Shown: positions 35,111 through 47,420 of the stretch, one piece after another | Layout of the letters: each line of letters opens with the position of its first letter | How positions within the stretch are numbered: the stretch's first letter is position 1 | Source of the DNA: Neodontobutis hainanensis | Lineage: Eukaryota > Chordata > Actinopteri > Gobiiformes > Odontobutidae | Direction: 5' to 3' | Assembly: GCA_024349245.1 (NCBI GenBank) | Contig: JALDNG010000731.1 | Location: 20,678-84,677 of the forward strand | DNA length: 64,000 nt | The notes under the pieces: model-generated | The model's input: the letters and a program-made list of their open reading frames with translations, nothing else | The model's database searches: none | What the model was told of the DNA's origin: nothing | Translations under genes and position numbers: made by a program

Positions 35111-38100
35111 TCTCTGCCTCTTCTGCCTCTCCTGGTCTCTCTGTGGCCTCTGTCTCCTCTAGACTCTCCTTGCCTCCCCTGGTCTTTCTGTGGCCTCTGC
35201 CTCCTCTGGTCTCTCTGTGGCCTCTGCCTCCTCTGGTCTCTCTGTCTCCTCTGCCTCCTCTGGTCTCTCTGCCTCCTCTGGTCTCTCTGTGGCCTCTCCC
35301 TCCTCTGGACTGTCTGTGTGCTCTGCCTCCTCTGCCTCCTCTGGTCTCTCTGTGGTCTCTGCCTTCTCTGGTCTCTCTTTGGCCGCTGCCTCCTCTGGTC
35401 TCTCTGAGGCATCTGCCTCCTCTGGTCTCTCTGAAGCATCTGCCTTTTCTGGTCTCTCTGTCTCCTTTGCCTCTTCTGTTTCTCTCTTTCTCCTCAAACT
35501 CCTCTGGTCTCTCTGCCTCCTATACCTCCTCTGGCGTCTCTATGGCCTCTGCCTCCTCTGCTCTCTCTGTGGCCTCTGCCTTCCCTTGTCTCTCTGACTC
35601 CTCTGTCCCCTCTGGTCTCTCTGCCTCCACTGCTCTCTTATTGCCTCTGCCTCCTCTGGTCTCTTGGTCTCCTCTGCCTCCTCCAGTCACTCTGTGGCCT
35701 CTGCCTCCTCTGGTCTCTCTGCCTCCTCTGCCTCCTCTGCTCTTTCTCTGCCTACTCTGGTCTCTCTATGGCCTCGGCCTCCTCTGGTCTCTCTGGGCTC
35801 TGTCTCCTCTGGTCTCTCTGTCTCCTCTGCCTCCACTGGTCTCTCTGCCTTCTCTGCCTCCTCTGCTCTCTCTGCCTCCTCTGGTCTGTCTGTGTCCTCT
35901 GCCTCCTCTGGTCTCTCTGTGGCCTCTGCCTCCTGTGGCCTCTCTGCCCCGTTGCCTCCTCTGGTCACTCTGTCTCCTCTGCCTCCACTGGTCTCTCTGC
36001 CTTCTCTGCCTCCTCTGCTCTCTCTACCTCCACTGGTCTCTCTGTGACCTCTGCAATCCTCTGGTCTCTCTGTAGCCTATGCCTATCCTAGATTCTCTGT
36101 GGCCTCTGCCTCCTCTAGTCTCTCTGTGTCTTCTGCCTCCTCGGGTCTCTTTGTCTCCTCTGCCTCCTCTAGTCACTCTGTGGCCTCTGCCTCCTCTGGT
36201 CTCTCTCCCTCCTCTGCCTCCTCTGCTCTAACTGCCTCTTCTGGTCTCTCTGTCTCTCTGCCTCCTCTGGTCTCTCTGTGGCCTCAGCCTCCTCTGGTCT
36301 CTCTGTGGCCTCTGCCTTCTCTGGTCTCTCTCTGGCCGCTGCCTACTCTGGTCTCTCTGAGGCATCTGCCTTTTCTGGTCTCTCTGCCTCCTCTGCCTCC
36401 CCTGGTCTCTCTGTGGCCTCTGCCTCCTCAAGACTCTCCTTGCCTCCCCTGGTCTTTCTGTGGCCTCTGCCTCCTCTGGTCTCTCTGCCTCCTCTGCCTC
36501 CTCTCGTCTCTCTGTGGCCTCTGCCTCCTCTGGTCTCTCTCTCTCCTCTGCCTCCTCTAGTCTCTCTGTCGCCTCTGCCTCCTCTGGTCTGTCTGTGTCC
36601 TCTGCCTCCTCTCGTCTCTCTGTGACCTCTGCAATCCTCTAGTCTCTCTGTCTCCTCTGCCTCCTCTAGTCTCTCTGTCGCCTCTGCCTCCTCTGGTCTG
36701 TCTGTGTCCTCTGCCTCCTCTCGTCTCTCTGTGGCCTCTGCCTCCTCTGGTCTCTCTGTCTCCTCTGTCTCCTCTGGTCTCTCTGCCTTCTCTGGTCTCT
36801 CTTTGGCCGCTGCCTCCTCTGGTCTGTCTGTGTCCTCTGCCTCCTCTCGTCTCTCTGTGGCCTCTGCTTTCTCTGGTCTCTCTGTCTCCTTTGCCTCCTC
36901 TGGTCTCTCTGCCTCCTCTTGTCTCTCTGTGTCCTCTGCCTCCTCTGCCTCCTCTGGTCTCTCTGTGGCCTCTGCCTTCTCTGGTCTCTCTGTGGCCTGT
37001 GCCTTCTCTAGTCTCTCTTTGGCCGCTGCTTCCTCTGGTCTCTCTGAGGCATCTGCCTCCTCTGGTCTCTCTGAGGCATCTGCCTTTTCTGGTCTCTCTG
37101 TCTCCTTTGCCTCCTCTGGTCTCTCTTCCTCCTCTGCTCTCTGGTCTCTCTGTGGCCTCTGCCTTCTCTGGTCTCTCTTTGGCCGCTGCCTCCTCTGGTC
37201 TGTCTGTGTCCTTTGCCTCCTCTCATCTCTCTGTGGCCTCTGCCTCCTCTGGTTTCTCTGTCTCCTCTGCCTCCTCTGGTCTCTCTGCCTCCTCTGGTCT
37301 CTCTGTGGCCTCTGCCTCCTCTGGTCTCTAATGTGGCTTCTGCCTTTTCTGGTTTCTCTCTGGCCGCTGCCTACTCTGGTCTCTCTGAGGTATCTGTCTT
37401 TTCTGGTCTCTCTGCCTCCTCATCCTCCTCTGGTCTCTCTGGGGCCTCTGCCTCCTCTGGTCTCTCTGTCTCCTCTGCCTCCTCTGGTCTCTCTGTGGCC
37501 TCTGCCTCCTCTGGTCTGTCTGTGTCCTCTGCCTCCTCTCGTCTCTCTGTGGCCTCTGCCTCCTCTGGTCTCTCTGTCTCCTCTGCCTCCTCTGGTCTCT
37601 CTGCCTCCTCTGGTCTCTCTGTGGCCTCTGCCTCCTCTGGTCTGTCTGTGTCCTCTGCCTCCTCTGCCTCCTCTGGTCTCTCTGTGGCCTCTGCCTCCTC
37701 TGGTCTGTCTGTGTCCTCTGCCTCCTCTGCCTCCTCTGGTCTCTCTGTGGCCTCTGCCTCCTCTGGTCTCTCTGTGGCCTCTGCCTTCTCTGGTCTCTCT
37801 TTGGCCGCTGCCTCCTCCTGTCTCTCTGAGGCATCTGCCTCCTCTGGTCTCTCTGAGGAATCTGCCTTTTCTGGTCTCTCTGTCTCCTTTGCCTTCTCTG
37901 GTCTCTCTTTCTCCTCTAACTCCTCTGGTCTGTCTGCCTCCTCTACCTTCTCTGGTCTTTCTATGGCCCCTGCTTCATCTGCTCTCTCTGTAACCTCTGC
38001 CTTCTCTTGTCTCTCTGCCTCCTCTGTCGCCTCTGGTCTCTCTGCCTCCACTGCTCTCTCTATTGCCTCTGCCTCCTCTGGTCTCTTTGTCTCCTCTGCC

Positions 38101-38554
38101 TCCTCTAGTCACTCTGTGGCCTCTGCCTCCTCTGGTCTCCCTCTCTCTGCCTCCTCTGGTCTCTCTATGGCCTCGGCCTCCTCTGGTCTCTCTATGGCTT
38201 CTGCCTCCTCTGGTCTCTCTATCTCCTCTGCCTCCACTGGTCTCTCTGCCTTCTCTGCCTCCTATGCTCTCTCTGCCTCCTATGGTCTGTCTGTGTCCTC
38301 TGCCTCCTCTGGTCTCTATCTGTGGCCTCTGCCTCCTGTGGCCTCTCTGCCCCGTTGCCTCCTCTGGTCTCTCTGTCTCCTCTGCCTCCAATGGTCTCTC
38401 TGCCTTCTCTGCCTCCTCTGCACTCTCTACCTCCACTGGTCTCTCTGTGACCTCTGCAATCCTCTGGTCTCTCTGTAGCCTATGCCTTCTCTGGTCTCTC
38501 TTTGGCCGCTGCCTCCTCTTGTCTCTCTGAGGCATCTGCCTCCTCTGGTCTCTC

Positions 38555-41500
38555 TGCCTTTTCTGCTTCCTCTCGCCTCTCTGTGGCCTCAGCCTCCTCT
38601 GGTCTCTCTGTGGCCTCTGCCTTCTCTGGTCTCTCTCTGGCCGCTGCCTACTCTGGTCTCTCTGAGGCATCTGCCTTTTCTGGTCTCTCTGCCTCTTCTG
38701 CCTCTCCTGGTCTCTCTGTGGCCTCTGTCTCCTCTAGACTCTCCTTGCCTCCCCTGGTCTTTCTGTGGCCTCTGCCTCCTCTGGTCTCTCTGCCTCCTCT
38801 GCTTCCTCTTGTCTCTCTGTGGCCTCTGCCTCCTCTGGTCTCTCTGTCTCCTCTGCCTCCTCTAGTCACTCTGTGGCCTCTGCCTCCTCTGGTCTCTCTG
38901 CCTCCTCTGCCTCCTTTGCTCTAACTGCCTCCTCTGGTCTCTCTGTCTCTCTGCCTCTTCTGGTCTCTTTGTGTCCTCTGCCTTCTCTGGTCTCTCTGCC
39001 TCCTCTGGTCTCTCTGCTGCCGCTGGCTCCTCTGGTCTCTCTGTGCCATCTGCCTTTTCTGGTCTCTCTGCCTCCTATGCTTTCTCTAATCACTCTGCCT
39101 CCTTTGGTCTCTCTGTATTTCTTCCTTCTCTGAACTCTCGGTGGCCTCTGCCTCCTGTGGCCTCTCTGCCCCGTTGCCTCCTCTGGTCTCTCTGTCTCCT
39201 CTGCCTCCACTGGTCTCTCTGCCGTCTCTGCCTCCTCTGCTTTCTCTACCTCCACTGGTCTCTCTGTGACGTCTGCAATCCTCTCATCTCTCTGTGGCCT
39301 CTGCCTCTTCTGGTCTCTCTGTGGCCTCTGCATCCTCTCGTCTCTCTGACTCCTCTTGCCTCTCTGTCTTTTTGCCTCCTCTGAACTCTCGGTGGCCTCT
39401 GCCCCCTCTGGTCTCACTGTGGGCTCTGCCTCCTCTGGTCTCTCTGTGGCCTCTGCCTCCTCTGGTCTCTCTGTGGCCTCTGCCTCCTCTGGTCTCTCTG
39501 TGGCCGCTGCATTCTCTTGTCTGTCTGCCTCCTATGCCCCCTCTGGTCTCTCTGTCTCCACTGGTCTCTCTCTTGCCTCTGTTTCCGTCTCTCTGTGGCC
39601 TCTGCCTCCTCTGGTCTCTCTGTCTCCTCTGCCTCCTCTGAACTCTCTGTGGCCTCTGCCTCCTCTGAACTCTCTGTGGCCTCTGCCTCCTCTGGTCTCT
39701 TTGTGGCCTCTGCCTCCTCTGGCCTCTCTATGGCCTCTGCATCCTCTGGACTATCTGCCTCCTCTAGTCACTCTGTGGTCTCTGCCTCATCTGGTCTCTC
39801 TGCCTCCTCTGCCTCCTCTGCTCTAACTGCCTCCTCTGGTCTCTCTTTCTCTGCCTACTCTGGTCTCTCTATGGCCTCGGCCTCATCTGGTCTCTCTATG
39901 GGCTCTGCCTCCTCTGGTCTCTCTGTCTCCTCTGGCTCCACTGGTCTCTCTGCCTTCTCTGCCTCCTCTGCTCTTTTTGCCTCCTCTGGTCTGTCTGTGT
40001 CCTCTGCCTCCTCTGGTCTCTCTGTGGCCTCTGCCTCCTGTGGCCTCTCTGCCCCGTTGCCTCCTCTGGTCACTCTGTCTCCTCTGCCTCCACTGGTCTC
40101 TCTGCCTTCTCTGCCTCCTCTGCTCTCTCTACCTCCACTGGTCTCTCTGTGACCTCTGCAATCCTCTGGTCTCTCTGTAGCCTATGCCTACCCTAGATTC
40201 TCTGTGGCCTCTGCCTCCTCTAGTCTCTCTGTGTCTTCTGCCTCCTCGGGTCTCTTTGTCCACTCTGCCTCCTCTAGTCAGTCTGTGGCCTCTGCCTCCT
40301 CTGGTCTCTCTCCCTCCTCTGCCTCCTCTGCTCTAACTGCCTCCTCTTGTCTCTCTGTCTCTCTGCCTCCTCTGGTCTCTCTGTGGCCTCAGCCTCCTCT
40401 GATCTCTCTGTGACCTCTGCCTTCTCTCGTCTCTCTCTGGCCGCTGCCTACTCTGGTCTCTCTGAGGCATCTGCCTTTCTGGTCTTTCTGCCTCCTCTGC
40501 CTCCCTGGTCTCTCTGTGGCCTCTGCCTTCTCAAGACTCTCCTTGCCTCCCCTGGTCTTTCTGTGGCCTCTGCCTCCTCTGGTCTCTCTGCCTCCTCTGC
40601 TTCCTCTCGTCTCTCTGTGGCCTCTGCCTCCTCTGGTCTCTCTGTCTCCTCTCTGCCTCCTCTAGTCTCTCTGTCGCCTCTGCCTCCTCTGGTCTGTCTG
40701 TGTCCTCTGCCTCCTCTGGTCTCTCTGTGGCCGCTACCTCCTCTGGTCTCTCTGTGACCTCTGCAATCCTGTAGTCTCTCTGTCTCCTCTGCCTCCTCTA
40801 GTCTCTCTGTGGCCTCTGCCTCCTCTGGTCTGTCTGTGTCCTCTGCCTCCTCTCGTCTCTCTGTGGCCTCTGCCTCCTTTGGTCTCTCTGTCTCCTCTGT
40901 CTCCTCTGGTCTCTCTGCCTCCTCTGGTCTCTCTGTGGCCTCTGCCTCCTCTGGACTGTCTGTGTCCTCTGCCTCCTCTGCCTCCTCTGGTCTCTCTGTG
41001 GCTTCTGCCTCCTCTGGTCTCTCTGTGGCCTCTGCCTTCTCTGGTCTCTCTTTGGCCGCTGCCACCTCTGGTCTGTCTGTGTCCTCTGCCTCTTTTCGTC
41101 TCTCTGTAGCCTCTGCCTCCTCTGGTCTCTCTGTCTCCTTTGCCTCCTCTGGTCTCTCTGCCTCCTCTGGTCTCTCTGTGGTCTCTGCCTCCTCTGGACT
41201 GTCTGTGTCCTCTGCCTCCTCTGCCTCCTCTGCCTCCTCTGGTCTCTCTGTGGCCTCTGCCTTCTCTGGTCTCTCTGTGGCCTGTGCCTTCTCTAGTCTC
41301 TCTTTGGCCGCTGCTTCCTCTGGTCTCTCTGAGGCATCTGCCTCCTCTGGTCTCTCTGAGGCATCTACCTTTTCTGGTCTCTCTGTCTCCTTTGCCTCCT
41401 CTGGTCTCTCTTCCTCCTCTAACTGCTCTGGTCTCTCTGTGGCCTCTGCCTTCTCTTGTCTCTCTGCCTCCACTGTCCCCTCTGGTCTCTCTGCCTCCAC

Positions 41501-43460
41501 TGGTCTCTCTATTGCCTCTGCCTCCTCTGGTCTCTTTGTCTCCTCTGCCTCCTCTAGTCACTCTGTGGCCTCTGCCTCCTCTGGTCTCTCTGCCTCCTCT
41601 GCCTCCTCTGCTCTAACTGCCTCCTCTGGTCTCTCTCTTTCTGCCTGCTATGGTCTCTCTGTGGCCTCTGCCTCCTCTAGACTCTCCTTGCCTCCCCTGG
41701 TCTTTCTGTGGCCTTTGCCTCCTTTGGTCTCTCTGCCTCCTCTGCTTCCTCTCGTCTCTCTGTGGCCTCTGCCTCCTCTGGTCTCTCTGTCTCCTCTGCC
41801 TCCTCTAGTCTCTCTGTGGCCTCTGCCTCCTCTGGTCTGTCTGTGTCCTCTGCCTCCTCTCGTCTCTCTGTGGCCTCTGCCTCCTCTGGTCTCTCTGTGA
41901 CCTCTGCAATCCTCTAGTCTCTCTGTCTCCTATGCCTCCTCTAGTCTCTCTTTGGCCTCTGCCTCCTCTGGTCTGTCTGTGTCCTCTGCCTCCTCCTCTC
42001 TCTCTGTGGCCTCTGCCTCCTCTGGTCTCTCTACCTCCTCTGGTCTCTCTGTGGCCTCTGCCTCCTCTGGACTTTCTGTGTCCTCTGCCTCTTCTGCCTC
42101 CTCTGGTCTCTCTGTGGCCTCTTCCTCCTCTGGTCTCTCTGTGGCCTCTGCCTTCTCTGGTCTCTCTTTGGCCGCTGCCTCCTCTGGTCTGTCTGTGTCC
42201 TCTGCCTCCTCTCATCTCTCTGTGGCCTCTGCCTCCTCTGGTCTCTCTGTCTCCTCTGCCTCCTCTGGTCTCTCTGCCTCCTCTGGTCTCTCTGTGGCCT
42301 CTGCCTCCTCTGGTCTCTAATGTGGCTTCTGCCTTTCTGGTTTCTCTCTGGCCGCTGCCTACTCTGGTCTCTCTGAGGTATCTGTCTTTTGGTCTCTCTG
42401 CCTCATCCTCCTCTGGTCTCTCTGTGGCCTCTGCCTCCTCAGGTCTGTCTGTGTCCTCTGCCTCCTCTGGTCTCTCTGTGGCCTCTGCCTCCTCTTGTCT
42501 CTTTGTCTCCTCTGCCTCCACTGGTCTCACTGTGGCCTCTGCCTCCACTCGTCTCTCTGTGGACTCTGCATCCTCTGGTCTTTCTGTGGCCTCTCCCTTC
42601 TTTGGTCTCTCTGCCTACTCTGCTTCCTCTCGTCTCTCTGTGGCCTCTGCCTCCTCTAGTCTCTGTCTCCTTTGCCTCCTCTGGTCTCTCTGCTTCATCC
42701 ACCTCCTCTGGTCTCTCGGTGGCCTCTGCCTCCTCTGGTCTCTCTGTGGCCTCTGCCTTCTCTTGTCTCTCTGCCTCCTCTGTCCATTCTGGTCTCTCTG
42801 CCTCCACTGGTCTCTCTATTGCCTCTGCCTCCTATGGTCTCGCTGTGGCCTCTGCCTCCTCGGGTCTCTTTGTCTCCTTTGCCTCCTCTATTCACTCTGT
42901 GGCCTCTTCCTCCTCTGGTCTCTCTGCCTCCTCTGCCTCCTCTGCTCTAACTGCCTCCTTTGGTCTCTCTGTCTCCTCTGCCTCCTCTGGTCTCTCTGTC
43001 GCCTCTGCCTCCTCTGGTCTGTCTGTGTCCTCTGCCTCCTCTCGTCTCTCTGCGGCCGCTACCTCCTCTGGTCTCTCTGTGACCTCTGCAATCCTCTAGT
43101 CTCTCTGTCTCCTCTGCCTCCTCTAGTCTCTCTGGGGCCTCTGCCTCCTCTGGTCTGTCTGTGTCCTCTGCCTCCTCTCGTCTCTCTGTGGCCTCTGCCT
43201 CCTTTGGTCTCTCTGTCTCCTCTGTCTCCTCTGGTCTCTCTGCCTCCTCTGGTCTCTCTGTGGCCTCTGCCTCCTCTGGACTGTCTGTGTCCTCTGCCTC
43301 CTCTGCCTCCTCTGGTCTCTCTGTGGCTTCTGCCTCCTCTGGTCTCTCTGTGGCCTCTGCCTTCTCTGGTCTTTCTTTGGCCGCTGCCACCTCTGGTCTG
43401 TCTGTGTCCTCTGCCTCTTCTCGTCTCTCTGTGGCCTCTGCCTCCTCTGGTCTCTCTGTC
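38555..43460. repeat. Higher-order block within the 27-bp array, copy 2
   Basis: Second copy of the block at 29965-34780. Part of it (38560-39500) recurs a third time near 49290-50240 at an offset of about 10.73 kb. Confidence 0.75.
40780..43080. repeat. 2.3-kb tandem duplication in the 27-bp array, copy 1
   Basis: The same order of variant 27/18-bp units is seen again from about 43090. For example, the CTGCCTGCTATGG variant at 41641 recurs at 43933. Boundaries are approximate. Confidence 0.68.
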
Positions 43461-44964
43461 TCCTTTGCCTCCTCTGGTCTCTCTGTGGTCTCTGCCTCCT
43501 CTGGACTGTCTGTGTCCTCTGCCTCCTCTGCCTACTCTGGTCTCTCTGTGGCCTCTGCCTTCTCTGGTCTCTCTGTGGCCTGTGCCTTCTCTAGTCTCTC
43601 TTTGGCCGCTGCTTCCTCTGGTCTCTCTGAGGCATCTGCCTCCTCTGGTCTCTCTGAGGCATTTACCTTTTCTGGTCTCTCTGTCTCCTTTGCCTCCTCT
43701 GGTCTCTCTTCCTCCTCTAACTGCTCTCTCTGTGGCCTCTGCCTTCTCTTGTCTCTCTGCCTCCACTGTCCCCTCTGGTCTCTCTGCCTCCACTGGTCTC
43801 TCTATTGCCTCTGCCTCCTCTGGTCTCTTTGTCTCCTCTGCCTCCTCTAGTCACTCTGTGGCCTCTGCCTCCTCTGGTCTCTCTGCCTCCTCTGCCTCCT
43901 CTGCTCTAACTGCCTCCTCTGGTCTCTCTCTTTCTGCCTGCTATGGTCTCTCTGTGGCCTCTGCCTCCTCTAGACTCTCCTTGCCTCCCCTGGTCTTTCT
44001 GTGGCCTTTGCCTCCTTTGGTCTCTCTGCCTCCTCTGCTTCCTCTCGTTTCTCTGTGGCCTCTGCCTCCTCTGGTCTCTCTGTCTCCTCTGCCTCCTCTA
44101 GTCTCTCTGTGGCCTCTGCCTCCTCTGGTCTGTCTGTGTCCTCTGCGTCCTCTCGTCTCTCTGTGGCCTCTGCCTCCTCTGGACTTTCTGTGTCCTCTGC
44201 CTCTTCTGCCTCCTCTGGTCTCTCTGTGGCCTCTGCCTCCTCTGGTCTCTCTGTGGCCTCTGCCTTCTCTGGTCTCTCTTTGGCCGCTGCCTCCTCTGGT
44301 ATGTCTGTGTCCTCTGCCTCCTCTCATCTCTCTGTGGCCTCTTCCTCCTCTGGTCTCTCTGTCTCCTCTGCCTCCTCTGGTCTCTCTGCCTCCTCTGGTC
44401 TCTCTGTGGCCTCTGCCTCCTCTGGTCTCTAATGTGGCTTCTGCCTTTTCTGGTTTCTCTCTGGCCGCTGCCTACTCTGGTCTCTCTGAGGTATCTGTCT
44501 TTTCTGGTCTCTCTGCCTCCTCATCCTCCTCTGGTCTCTCTGTGGCCTCTGCCTCCTCAGGTCTCTCTGTGGCCTCTGCCTTCTCTGGTCTTTCTTTGGC
44601 CGCTGCCACCTCTGGTCTGTCTGTGTCCTCTGCCTCCTCTCGTCTCTCTGTGGCCTCTGCCTCCTCTGGTCTCTCTACCTCCTCTGGTCTCTCTGTGGCC
44701 TCTGCCTCCTCTGGACTTTCTGTGTCCTCTGCCTCTTCTGCCTCCTCTGGTCTCTCTGTGGCCTCTGCCTCCTCTGGTCTCTCTGTGGCCTCTGCCTTCT
44801 CTGGTCTCTCTTTGGCCGCTGCCTCCTCTGGTCTGTCTGTGTCCTCTGCCTCCTCTCATCTCTCTGTGGCCTCTGCCTCCTCTGGTCTCTCTGTCTCCTC
44901 TGCCTCCTCTGGTCTCTCTGCCTCCTCTGGTCTCTCTGTGGCCTCTGCCTCCTCTGGTCTCTAA
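41932..44964 (+). other. Longest open frame in the 27-bp array, 1010 codons, probably not a gene
   Basis: An uninterrupted frame that alternates between WPLPPLVSL, CGLCLLWSL and SVASASSGL repeats each time a 1- or 2-base indel changes phase. It starts at an ATG inside a repeat unit, with no unique N-terminus, signal segment or conserved domain. Opposite-strand and shifted frames are open over much of the same DNA, which is what a period divisible by 3 with no stop-forming words predicts. If it were expressed, the product would be a low-complexity Ser/Leu/Pro-rich polypeptide. I regard expression as unlikely. Confidence 0.12.
43090..44960. repeat. 2.3-kb tandem duplication in the 27-bp array, copy 2, with an internal 532-bp duplication
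   Basis: Matches the preceding block until about 44430. The interval ending at the variant GGTCTCTAATGTGGC (44429) is then repeated so that the variant returns at about 44961. Confidence 0.65.
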
Positions 44965-45599
44965 TGTGGCTTCTGCCTTTTCTGGTTTCTCTCTGGCCGC
45001 TGCCTACTCTGGTCTCTCTGAGGTATCTGTCTTTTCTGGTCTCTCTGCCTCCTCATCCTCCTCTGGTCTCTCTGTGGCCTCTGCCTCCTCAGGTCTGTCT
45101 GTGTCCTCTGCCTCCTCTGGTCTCTCTGAGGCCTCTGCCTCCTCTTGTCTCTCTGTCTCCTCTGCCTCCACTGGTCTCACTGTGGCCTCTGCCTCCACTC
45201 GTCTCTCTGTGGACTCTGCATCCTCTGGTCTTTCTGTGGCCTCTCCCTTCTTTGGTCTCTCTGCCTCCTATGCTTTCTCTCGTCTCTCTATGGCCTCTGC
45301 CTACTCTAGTCTCTCTGTCTCCTTTGCCTCCTCTGGTCTCTCTGCTTCCTCCACCTCCTCTGGTCTCTCGGTGGCCTCTGCCTCCTCTGGTCTCTCTGTG
45401 GCCTCTGCCTTCTCTTGTCTCTCTGCCTCCACTGGTCTCTCTATTGCCTCTGCCTCCTATGGTCTCGCTGTGGCCTCTGCCTCCTCGGGTCTCTTTGTCT
45501 CCTTTGCCTCCTCTATTCACTCTGTGGCCTCTTCCTCCTCTGGTCTCTCTGCCTCCTCTGCCTCCTCTGCTCTAACTGCCTCCTTTGGTCTCTCTGTCT

Positions 45600-47420
45600 C
45601 TCTGACTCCTCTGGTCTCTCTATGGCCTCAGCCTCCTCTGGTCTCTCTGTGGCTTCTGCCTTCTCTGGTCTCTCTCTGGCTGCTGCCTACTCTGGTCTCT
45701 CTGAGGCATCTGCCTTTTCTGGTCTGTCTGCCTCCTCTGCCTCCTCTGGTCTTTGGTGGCCTCTGCCTCCTGGTCTCTCTGTGGCCTCTGCCTCCTCTAG
45801 ACTCTCCTTGCCTCCCTGGTCTTTCTTGGCCTCTGCCTTCCTCTGGTCTCTCTGCCTCCTCTGCTTCCTCTCGTCTCTGTGGCCTCTGCCTCCACTGGTC
45901 ACTCTGTCTCCTTTGCCTCTTCTAGTCTCTCTGTGGCCTCTGCCTCCTCTGGTCTGTCTGTGTCCTCTGCCTCCTCTGGTCTCTCTGTGGCCTCTGCCTC
46001 CTTTTGTCTCTCTGTCTCTTCTGCCTGCACTGGTCTCTCTGTGGCATCTGCCTCCACTCGTCTCTCTGTGGCCTCTGCATCCTCTGGTCGTTCTGTGGCC
46101 TCTGCCTTCTTTGGTCTCTTTGCCTTCTCTGCTTCCTCTCGTCTCTCTGTGGCCTCTGCCTCCTCTGGTCTCTCTGTCTCCTTTGCCTCCTCTGGACTCT
46201 CTGCCTCCTCTGCTTCCACTGGTCTCTCTATTGCCTCTGCCTCCTCTGGTGTCACTCTGGCCTTTGCCTCTTCTAGTCTCTCTGCCTTCTCTGTCTCCTC
46301 TAGTCTCTCTGTGGCCTCTGCCTCCTCTGGTCTCTCGGTGGCCTCTGCCTCCTCTGGTCTCTCTGTGGCCTCTGCCTTCTCTTGTCTCTCTGCCTCCTCT
46401 GTCCATTCTGGTCTCTCTGCCTCCACTGGTCTCTCTATTGCCTCTGCCTCCACTGGTCTCTCTATTGCCTCTGCCTCCTCTGGTCTCTCTGCCTCCTCTG
46501 CCTCCTCTGCTCTAACTGCCTCCTTTGGTCTCTCTGTCTCTCTGACTCCTCTGGTCTCTCTATGGCCTCAGCCTCCTCTGGTCTCTCTGTGGCTTCTGCC
46601 TTCTCTGGTCTCTCTCTGGCTGCTGCCTACTCTGGTCTCTCTGAGGCATCTGCCTTTTCTGGTCTCTCTGCCTCCTCTGCCTCCCCTGGTCTTTCTGTGG
46701 CCTCTGCCTCCCCTGGTCTCTCTGTGGCCTCTGCCTCCTCTACTTGCCTCCCCTGGTCTTTCTGTGGCCTCTGCCTTCCTCTGGTCTCTCTGCCTCCTTT
46801 GCTTCCTCTCGTCTCTCTGTGGCCTCTGCCTCCTCTGGTCACTCTGTCTCCTTTGCCTCTTCTAGTCTCTCTGTGGCCTCTGCCTCCTCTGGTCTGTCTG
46901 TGTCCTCTGCCTCCTCTGGTCTCTCTGTGGCCTCTGCCTCCTTTTGTCTCTCTGTCTCCTCTGCCTGCACTGGTCTCTCTGTGGCATCTGCCTCCACTCG
47001 TCACTCTGTGGCCTCTGCATCCTCTGGTCGTTCTGTGGCCTCTGCCTTCTTTGGTCTCTTTGCCTCCTCTGCTTCCTCTCGTCTCTCTGTGGCCTCTGCC
47101 TCCTCTGGTCTCTCTGTCTCCTTTGCCTCCTCTGGACTCTCTGCCTCCTCTGCCTCCACTGGTCTCTCTATTGCCTCTGCCTCCTCTGGTCTCTCTCTGG
47201 CCTCCGCCTCTTCTAGTCTCTCTGCCTTCTCTGTCTCCTCTAGTCTCTCTGTGGCCTCTGCCTCCTCTGGTCTCTCTGTGGCCTCTGCCTCCACTGGTCT
47301 CTCTGTGACCTATGCCTCCTCTGGTCTCTCTCTGGCCTCTGCCTCCTCTGGTCTCTCTCTGGCCTCTGCCTCTTCTGGTCTCTCTGCCTCCTCTGCCTGC
47401 TCTGGTCTCTCTGTGGCCTC
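45600..47420. repeat. 0.94-kb tandem duplication in the 27-bp array (two copies)
   Basis: The variant series around 46004 (TCTGCCTGCACTGG and neighbours) recurs at 46944, and the ACTCCTCTGG series at 45604 recurs at 46548. The offset is about 940 bp. Confidence 0.68.
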
